A DNA stretch of 64,000 nucleotides from Pycnococcus provasolii. Taxonomy: Eukaryota > Chlorophyta > Pseudoscourfieldiophyceae > Pseudoscourfieldiales. The stretch spans positions 463,595 to 527,594 of the forward strand of contig CP150579.1 in assembly GCA_049487715.1 (NCBI GenBank), written 5' to 3'. The translations under genes were made by a program, and so were the position numbers. Shown here one piece after another: positions 59,301-64,000 of the stretch. The notes under the pieces were generated by a model that did no database searches, was not told the DNA's origin, and was given only the letters and a program-made list of their open reading frames with translations. Position 1 is the stretch's first letter; each line of letters starts with the position of its first letter.

Positions 59301-60838
59301 TCCATAGCCGCCGCATTTGCTTCGGCAATGCTGACGAGGTCTCCGAGTGACCGCAGCACGGGAGTGCACAGCACCTGCGCATCACGCTTGGTGGGCATCG
59401 CAGTGGCGGCGCGATTGAACAGTGCGGATGCAACCGTGGCAGCGGGTGTCCAGCATGTGCTGTAGCGCAGCGTTAGAAGTTCCTGCAGCTGCCTTGCCGC
59501 CTCTGTGGCAGGAGCAGTTTCATCATCCGCTTGGAATGCGCTGTCGGGCAAGATCGTCCCAATCAGCTCAGCCAACGCCATCGCCGCGCCCCGCGCGACG
59601 GCGTCATGCGCGCTCGCCATCTGCGCACGGAGACTTCCGAGACTACGTGCGGACAATTCGTGCACGCGAAGTCTTCCTCGCGCGTCAGCAGATGTCATGT
59701 CCACGCAACGGCGCAGGGAACCAAGAAGCAGCTCGTGTGCACGCAGCGCACCATCCGGATCCGTCGAGGCAGCCATGTGCTGTTCGAGCAGAATAGAGGC
59801 GAGGTCGGCGCATGCGGACGACGACAACGTGGAGGATGGTGAGCGCAGCGCGACGAGGAGCATATCCGTGGCATGGCGCGTTAGGTATGGCTGACGCAGA
59901 GAGAGAAGCGCCACGCAAGCGGATGCAGCCTCGGCGGCGGCGCGGGGTGGCAGGTGTGAGTGGCACGCTTTGAGAGCCCCGAGCGCGTGCAGCGCGGCGG
60001 CAACCGAGTTGGCGATGCTTTCCTCAGCACGTGCCTTCGCGGCTTTCCCCTTGGCATGCTGCGCTTCTGTCACCGCCGCAGCTGGCGCGTTGAGAGGAGG
60101 AAGCACGAGTTCCAGCGCGAGCGTTTCGATGAGCTTGACCGCGGTGCGTGGAGCGGATGCGTGCACGCTTCCAAAGGCACAAGCAAGTCCTTCGTGAGCT
60201 GCCCGTCTCGTCTTGGCATCCGACGTCGTCGCCATGGCCCACAGCAGTTTGACAGCACGCGCGTATGGCGGGAATGCGGCGTCGGTTGTCAGCGTGACTG
60301 TGAGTGAAGCAAGCACATGGCCCATGGCTGGCGCCAGCTGCCTTGCAAGCTGCTTGTTCGACGACGAAGGTGCTGTACGCGTGCTTCCGTTCTCCTGCTC
60401 GTCGTCGTCGTCGTCGTCTTCTTCCCCGCCAGCCACCGACGCGCATACCGCCGCCTGCGCCGTCATCGCCGCGAGAGCGCGGTGCCCCACGGCGGCTAGT
60501 CCCTGAGGTGCGACGTGAGGCGTGACGGTGGCGAGGACGAGCCACGCGGCGTCGCGTGCGGCGGCTGACGGGAATGCGTCGCCGCGCTCGAGCGTCGACA
60601 GGATGGCGAGAAAGACGGCAAGCGGAGTGGGTTCTGGTGTGAGCTGGCAGGCGGCGGCGAGCGCCGCGCAGAAGGCTGGCTGGAGTCGCCTTCTGTGCAA
60701 GAGTTCCGCCGCCCACGCCGGCAGTTGACGTGCTTTGTGTGCCTCAATATCCTCGCGCGTCGGCTGTCTCGCGGCTGCCGCCTGTTTGTTCGTGCTTGCA
60801 GGCAGTGCGTCGCGCAGTTTGCGCATGGATGCCGACAT
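56339..60838 (-). CDS. RRP12: RRP12-like ribosome biogenesis HEAT-repeat protein
   Basis: RRP12 is a nucleolar/export factor for both pre-ribosomal subunits. The single frame gives 1499 aa (yeast and human ~1230-1300). Helical HEAT-like repeats cover most of it. The NUC173-type region is near residues 570-720 (WMLPIIERHVTAGSLREFSE, AVEIQIWSLLAPLSRWC and RTPLCRALSVLC), followed by an acidic Asp run. The region near 1140-1200 (MKVRVVIERLHRRLGREALDAV) matches the RRP12 C-terminal core. The last ~250 residues are basic, with Gly/Asp/Ser runs and a KKSRIAKKKR end, a likely nucleolar signal. It is divergent from arsM, with a telomere-like tract between them. Confidence 0.88.
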   Translation of the reverse strand: MSASMRKLRDALPASTNKQAAAARQPTREDIEAHKARQLPAWAAELLHRRRLQPAFCAALAAACQLTPEPTPLAVFLAILSTLERGDAFPSAAARDAAWLVLATVTPHVAPQGLAAVGHRALAAMTAQAAVCASVAGGEEDDDDDDEQENGSTRTAPSSSNKQLARQLAPAMGHVLASLTVTLTTDAAFPPYARAVKLLWAMATTSDAKTRRAAHEGLACAFGSVHASAPRTAVKLIETLALELVLPPLNAPAAAVTEAQHAKGKAAKARAEESIANSVAAALHALGALKACHSHLPPRAAAEAASACVALLSLRQPYLTRHATDMLLVALRSPSSTLSSSACADLASILLEQHMAASTDPDGALRAHELLLGSLRRCVDMTSADARGRLRVHELSARSLGSLRAQMASAHDAVARGAAMALAELIGTILPDSAFQADDETAPATEAARQLQELLTLRYSTCWTPAATVASALFNRAATAMPTKRDAQVLCTPVLRSLGDLVSIAEANAAAMETSTTALATTAAATAAATAARPALEAAIGAAVSSLGLGATLETLPLELDAALLPELNAGGGKHGRAWMLPIIERHVTAGSLREFSELLLPDAELSRKRADALAKAAGGPAATKRAVFHAVEIQIWSLLAPLSRWCTDVPDAFTIIARPMGERLQSGVASYRTPLCRALSVLCNQHADAAEGRIVHTDYSPEDVVDDGDDDDNDGNNDDDDDDNDSNEAYDGDASPGTRLALSPAAHLRKEGNFAAPDLRRPSSHFTAEHGRAGCVALAGFAKNFLPILFNLYMSVPVDERRPIGDAIGAYARVSPSASLAPFFSNVLKKLLAASQEASDATMSSGDADRRALQERRASLFALATLLLQSSLPDDAARALLAAARAALSDSDASVQKRSYAAVSAICSRRGSALFGESKNAAAREELQQTLESAASLCKPSARRWRISALLEMSRACAGGPEFLFGAMERSDAPGALFAAELVLTTKEPSAKTRAYAFGLLVKLARACGAGSDSLDEARFGSLLRAVAAGLAGSSQHAISASVVALARLLHAFPGDTQRALPRLLPTVLLLLRTRSREVVKSVLGFAKVAASRASVDELNSSGLVPGLPEDRSVLQVMCEGLLLWHEDSKNRFKMKVRVVIERLHRRLGREALDAVFPEEHKPLLRHIHKETEKKRKRRGADDDDDDDDDGMDEGWDGDDAMTEWRGKRGGKDAFGNQSELGGRSIAPSRAPRSQSGRTNIEDDMRSRASSARTAKRRRGAQGDGPLARIAEGDDFDLLGAGTARALADAVTGRGYAQASAAAVDGDLGDGVRVRRDGRMEIRESFEERKAARRQDGGGGGGGGGGYDDDSMDGGRAPSRKARTVGGKSLRSKPGSTKSAPTSLGGRSRAGTSYAPGAIPPSLSGRSARTAKTSKSKKSEKSKVHDPSRFRAKNASGDVPRGVGKKAKAKGEAAVEPYAYWPLDARMLNGRKHKRRVAQDGLHTVMSGKKSRIAKKKR

Positions 60839-60963
60839 GCTACTCAGTGGTTGCGATGCGCTGTGATGTGATGTACTGTGTACGGTGCGACTGGGCGAGG
60901 GGGGGAGGGGGCAAGGTGGCGGCGGCTGGCAGCCTGTGGGAATCTGTGGCGTATGATGCTTGG

Positions 60964-60982
60964 ATTAGGGTTAGGGTTAGGG
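60964..60982 (+). repeat. Interstitial telomeric tract between RRP12 and arsM
   Basis: ATTAGGGTTAGGGTTAGGG in the 212-bp divergent promoter of RRP12 (-) and arsM (+). Confidence 0.85.
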
Positions 60983-61050
60983 CGACGCCACGGCCACCCC
61001 CTCGGCCTCTGCTCTCTCCCCACACCACACCCTGCCACCAACCACGAGCC

Positions 61051-62277
61051 ATGATGGCCTCTGCAGCCTTCAGCTTGAAGACGGCAGGTCCGCGACAGGT
61101 CCGCACGCACGCACTGAAAGCACGCCGAGGCGTGCGCGCGCAGGCGTCAGCCTTGTCCGACCTCATGAATGCGCGACCGCTCTCGAAGGACGACCAGACG
61201 GTCAGGTCGGAGGTGTCGCGATACTACGGAGAGACGCTCAGCGACTCATCCGACCTGAAAACGTCCGCGTGCTGCACACCAAACGCTCTCCCCACGATCT
61301 TGAAGGAGGCGCTCTCCCGAGTGCCCGACGAAGTCAAGGCGAAGTACTACGGCTGCGGCTCGCCCTTGCCTGCTGGCATTGACGGACTTCGTGTGCTTGA
61401 CCTCGGATCGGGTTCCGGACGAGACTGCTACGTCGCCGCGGCGCTCGTGGGACCTGAGGGAAGCGTGACGGGTGTGGACATGACAGATGCACAGCTCGAC
61501 GTGGCGAGAAAGTACGTCGACGATTACACGCAAGATACGCTCGGGTACTCCTCATCGAACGTGAAGTTTGTGAAAGGTCAGATTGAGTACCTCGACGATG
61601 CAGGCATCGAGGACAGCAGCGTCGACCTCATCATAAGCAACTGCGTCATCAACTTGAGCCCAGACAAGGAGCGCGTTCTCCGTGAGGCGTACCGCGTGCT
61701 TGCGGACGGAGGCGAGTTCTACTTCTCGGACGTGTACTGCGACCGTCGCCTTCCGCAGCACGTGCGCGAGCACGAGGTGCTCTACGGCGAGTGCCTTGCA
61801 GGCGCTTTGTACATCGAGGACTTCAAAAGGCTTTGTGCGCAGGCTGGGTTCCTTGACGCTCGCATTCTTGAGGGACACGAGATTGAAATCCACGATCCGG
61901 AGCTGAAGGAGATTACGGGCAACGCGAAGTTCTATAGCCTCACCTATCGCCTCTTCAAGCTGCCCGGGCTCATGGAAACGCTCTGCGAAGACTACGGCCA
62001 AGTTGCGACGTACAAGGGAACGCTCCCTGGTCACGCGCACAACTATGCACTCGACGACCACCACCTCTTTGAGACGGGTAAGCCGATGCTCGTTTGCGGA
62101 AACACCGCCGCAATGGTTGGTGAGAACGGCGTGAGCTGGCTGTCCAAACACTTCGAAGTGCGAGGAGATCGCACAACGCACTTTGGGTTATTCGACTGCG
62201 GGCCGTCGCCCGTGGCTTCTCCGGCGTCGCCTGCCGCCGCCGCCGCGCCATCCGCCTCCGGAGGAAGCTGTTGCTGA
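61051..62277 (+). CDS. arsM: Arsenite S-adenosylmethionine methyltransferase, probably plastid-targeted
   Basis: Methylates arsenite to mono-, di- and trimethyl species for detoxification. ATG 61051 gives 408 aa. The first ~35 residues (SAAFSLKTAGPRQVRTHALKA) look like a transit peptide. The SAM-binding motif is VLDLGSGSGRDCYVAAALVG near residue 112. All four cysteines of the ArsM/AS3MT type are visible: KTSACCT near 72, YYGCG near 98, ISNCVINLSP near 195 and YGECLAGALY near 247. The C-terminus ends in CC after an Ala/Ser/Pro stretch, as in many algal and bacterial ArsM. The upstream open frame to 60730 overlaps RRP12 antisense and telomeric repeats and is rejected as coding. Confidence 0.93.
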   Translation: MMASAAFSLKTAGPRQVRTHALKARRGVRAQASALSDLMNARPLSKDDQTVRSEVSRYYGETLSDSSDLKTSACCTPNALPTILKEALSRVPDEVKAKYYGCGSPLPAGIDGLRVLDLGSGSGRDCYVAAALVGPEGSVTGVDMTDAQLDVARKYVDDYTQDTLGYSSSNVKFVKGQIEYLDDAGIEDSSVDLIISNCVINLSPDKERVLREAYRVLADGGEFYFSDVYCDRRLPQHVREHEVLYGECLAGALYIEDFKRLCAQAGFLDARILEGHEIEIHDPELKEITGNAKFYSLTYRLFKLPGLMETLCEDYGQVATYKGTLPGHAHNYALDDHHLFETGKPMLVCGNTAAMVGENGVSWLSKHFEVRGDRTTHFGLFDCGPSPVASPASPAAAAAPSASGGSCC

Positions 62278-62546
62278 GGAACCTAAACATTGGGCAGTTA
62301 GTGTAACTTGTTTTTTTTCCCTCCTCCCCTCGTCTTAGGAACGAAGCAACTGTTGTTGGCAAAAGCGCCTTTTTGTTTTCGGCTGCTTACAATGTGTTTG
62401 TTGATTAATTCATCGCCCGACCCCTTCCTCATTGAACCAATCGTTTCGTGCGGAACACACACACTTCATCTTTAATGATCAAGCTTACAACATGTGCATC
62501 CATTAAAAAACTTTAGACTCAGTGCTCGTGCCTCCAGAGTAAATTC
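62278..62546. other. 3' flank of arsM, no gene seen
   Basis: A/T-richer than the surroundings; likely 3' UTR. It marks the boundary between gene-dense chromosome and subtelomeric sequence. Confidence 0.4.
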
Positions 62547-62873
62547 TCACTGCTTGTTGAAAAACAGAGGAAGGAATGTATCCAGTAGGTCCCAAGGGGT
62601 CAGTTCATCCGGCGGTGGCGGCGGTGGTGGCGGCGGTGGCGGGCGGGCAGCGGTGATGGCGGTGGCGGCGGCGGTGGCATCTTGGACGGCGGCGGTGGGG
62701 GCGGCGGTGGCGGCGGGTGGCGGCGGTGGCGGCGGATTTCCATACCTTATTTTTTGTTTTCTTTTTCGGTCTTTTTCTTGGAGTTTTTCGCGTTGCTCTT
62801 GAGTGAGCTCTTCTCTCTCTTTACGCTTGCGCAACTTGTCGCGCTCCCTTTTTTGTTGTCCTCTCTTCCCCAT
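62547..62873 (-). CDS. Hypothetical 108-residue charged/proline-rich protein (candidate)
   Basis: ATG 62873 begins MGKRGQQKRERDKLRKRKER, a highly charged helical segment to about residue 45 (QKIRYGN), then poly-Pro/Ala runs encoded by a GGC/GGT trinucleotide array (~62605-62735), ending in DLLDTFLPLFFNKQ. Helical basic N-termini of this type occur in algal mobile-element proteins, but no domain is recognisable. It could equally be a chance ORF over repeats. Confidence 0.35.
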   Translation of the reverse strand: MGKRGQQKRERDKLRKRKEREELTQEQREKLQEKDRKRKQKIRYGNPPPPPPPAATAAPTAAVQDATAAATAITAARPPPPPPPPPPPDELTPWDLLDTFLPLFFNKQ

Positions 62874-62897
62874 GGCCACGCGTGCCCGGAGAGAAAC

Positions 62898-63052
62898 AAA
62901 ATGCTTCCCCGGGGAAGAAATGTTTCCCGTAGGTCCGATGCGAGAGAAAACCTTCCCCGGGGAAGGAATGTTTCCGGTAGGTCCCATCCCGTGGGAGAGA
63001 AAAGCTTCCCCGGGGAAGGAATGTTTCCGGTACCCGGTAGGTCCGAGCCGAT
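62898..63052 (+). repeat. Three ~50-bp repeats with a 14-bp palindrome
   Basis: Three copies of AAAA-x-CTTCCCCGGGGAAG followed by RAATGTTTCC-GTAGGTCC. The palindromes start near 62904, 62952 and 63005, so spacing is 48 and 53 bp. Confidence 0.85.
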
Positions 63053-63060
63053 GGGGAGTT

Positions 63061-63364
63061 TATTGGTCGAGGCGTTCCGTCCAACGGGAGTTTTGGTCGA
63101 GGCATTCCGTCCAACGGGAGTTTTGGTCGAGGCATTCCGTCCAACGGGAGTTTTGGTCGAGGCGTTCCGTCCAACGGGAGTTTTGGTCGAGGCATTCCGT
63201 CCGACGGGAGTTTTGGTCGAGGCATTCCGTCCAACGGGAGTTTTGGTCGGGGGCATTCCGTCCAACGGGAGTTTTGGTCGGGGGCGTTCCGTCCGACGGG
63301 AGTTTTGGTCGGGGGCATTCCGTCCGACGGGAGTTTTGGGGGGGCGTTCCGTCCGACGGGGAGT
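63061..63364 (+). repeat. 30-31-bp subtelomeric minisatellite, ~10 copies
   Basis: Unit TTTTGGTCGAGGCRTTCCGT plus CCRACGGGAG. The first six copies are exactly 30 bp; the last four are 31 bp or rearranged, with GGGGGC in place of GAGGC. Copies differ mainly at two A/G positions. Because 30 is divisible by 3, all frames stay open and give 10-residue peptide repeats; this is not evidence of coding. Confidence 0.95.
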
Positions 63365-63432
63365 TTAGGGGAGTCCTTGCCGGAAGCCTACTCCTCAAAG
63401 AGATGAAGCGTGAGCATGAGCATCAGCGCTAG

Positions 63433-63546
63433 CAAGATCGCAAAGAGTTGGAGCGTGAAAGGCAACGCATGAAATGCCCAATCTGCTTTTATGCGTTGAA
63501 TACGCAAAAATGCGCGGGTCTCGAGCCTTGCGGCCATAACTTTTAA
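63433..63546 (+). pseudogene. Truncated RING-finger remnant
   Basis: Reading from 63433, after an in-frame TAG, gives a charged helix (QDRKELERERQRM), then a RING start: CPIC at 63475-63486, an 11-residue loop ending QKC, and EPCGHNF with the C-x-H ligands, then TAA at 63544. The last Cys pairs are missing. The frame before the TAG (from ATG 63403, MKREHEHQR) has the same charged character, so two stops interrupt a former RING E3-like gene next to the telomere. Confidence 0.45.
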
Positions 63547-63719
63547 CAACATAACATTACCGCGCTACTTGGTGATATGACAAGATATCGCCGGAAACGG
63601 CGGGTTAAAAAAATGGCTGTTGTTATTGGCTTCGTTCTGCACGACGCTGGCCGACGGTCGGCCGCATACCGGAGGCGAAATTTTTTTTTCAACATGTGGG
63701 TCAAACTGCCAGCCTGGCA

Positions 63720-63768
63720 ATTAGGGTTACAATTAGGGTTACAATTAGGGTTACAATTAGGGTTAGGA
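63720..63768 (+). repeat. Telomere-proximal variant repeats (TTAGGGTTACAA)
   Basis: A 12-bp unit pairing one TTAGGG with one TTACAA, about 3.5 copies, then TTAGGGTTAGGA before the perfect array. Such degenerate units typically mark the inner edge of a telomere. Confidence 0.9.
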
Positions 63769-64000
63769 TTAGGGTTAGGGTTAGGGTTAGGGTTAGGGTT
63801 AGGGTTAGGGTTAGGGTTAGGGTTAGGGTTAGGGTTAGGGTTAGGGTTAGGGTTAGGGTTAGGGTTAGGGTTAGGGTTAGGGTTAGGGTTAGGGTTAGGG
63901 TTAGGGTTAGGGTTAGGGTTAGGGTTAGGGTTAGGGTTAGGGTTAGGGTTAGGGTTAGGGTTAGGGTTAGGGTTAGGGTTAGGGTTAGGGTTAGGGTTAG
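63769..64000 (+). repeat. Telomere, (TTAGGG)n
   Basis: About 38 perfect TTAGGG units run to the end of the window with the G-rich strand 5' to 3' outward. This is the vertebrate-type unit rather than the plant TTTAGGG or Chlamydomonas TTTTAGGG. Confidence 0.98.

Noticed and set aside
60730-61050. Upstream part of the arsM open frame
   Set aside because: Overlaps the start of RRP12 antisense and reads through telomeric repeats; the ATG at 61051 gives a transit peptide and normal family length.
62547-63432. Peptide-repeat proteins read from the 30-bp minisatellite on both strands
   Set aside because: A 30-bp period keeps every frame open by arithmetic; copies vary in length at the telomeric end and no start context or homologous domain supports translation.
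1-64000. tRNA, rRNA, snRNA genes and CRISPR arrays
   Set aside because: I scanned the intergenic regions for cloverleaf-like or conserved RNA sequences and spaced repeats and saw none. Short RNA genes could still be missed; tRNAscan-SE and Infernal would decide.

Overview
This is the right-hand end of a linear nuclear chromosome from a eukaryote, most likely a green alga. The last ~230 bases are a perfect TTAGGG array running outward on the + strand, as expected for a chromosome end. The gene content is eukaryotic: U1-70K, RRP12, TCAB1/WRAP53, a P4-ATPase, kinesin-14, dynein-2 intermediate chain, OTU and MYND proteins. It is also plastid-bearing: a starch isoamylase with a transit-like leader, a catalytically dead FtsH of the plastid FtsHi type, glycolate dehydrogenase of the algal GYD1 type, and an ACT-domain Raf-like kinase. 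Nearly every gene is one uninterrupted, GC-rich reading frame. Together this suggests an intron-poor, compact chlorophyte such as a prasinophyte picoalga. The lineage is inference, because no rRNA or organelle marker is present. The dynein-2 subunit implies a ciliated stage or ancestry.

Layout. At the left edge (1-712) a partial AlkB-family dioxygenase runs off the window, divergent from a P4-ATPase flippase (1068-4895). Next come a 45-residue membrane microprotein 7 bp upstream of a GT29 sialyltransferase-like gene, an OTU protease, and a helical/MYND-finger protein split by a frameshift. A single-pass receptor-like kinase, an unknown low-complexity protein, an ACT-Raf-like kinase and a CCDC24-like coiled-coil protein fill 11-21.5 kb. 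From 21.6 to 31.5 kb there is an orphan coding fragment, a CotH-type protein with a frame break, a methyltransferase of distinct composition, a kinesin-14 with a 1-nt insertion, a Thr-rich orphan 3' fragment and isoamylase.

A ~2 kb element with ~130 bp terminal inverted repeats made of GGGTAGAACTGGG subrepeats lies at 31631-33622. To its right are a DUF1275/YoaK membrane protein, DYNC2I2, U1-70K, and then three neighbouring genes that together fit photorespiratory glycolate/glyoxylate metabolism: glycolate dehydrogenase, a class V aminotransferase and an alanine/glutamate:glyoxylate-type aminotransferase. Farnesyl diphosphate synthase, TCAB1, FtsHi, a second CotH protein, RRP12 and arsenite methyltransferase (arsM) complete the gene-dense part. 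The last 1.7 kb is subtelomeric: a charged/proline-rich ORF, palindrome-containing repeats, a 30-bp minisatellite, a truncated RING-finger remnant, variant telomere repeats and the telomere.

Two themes run across the window. Short TTAGGG-type tracts sit in at least seven intergenic regions, mostly at divergent promoters. At least three genes (MYND, CotH-1, kinesin) change reading frame by one nucleotide, and a fourth (receptor kinase) has its best signal peptide in another frame. Assembly indels, tiny introns or real frameshifts must be told apart with transcripts.
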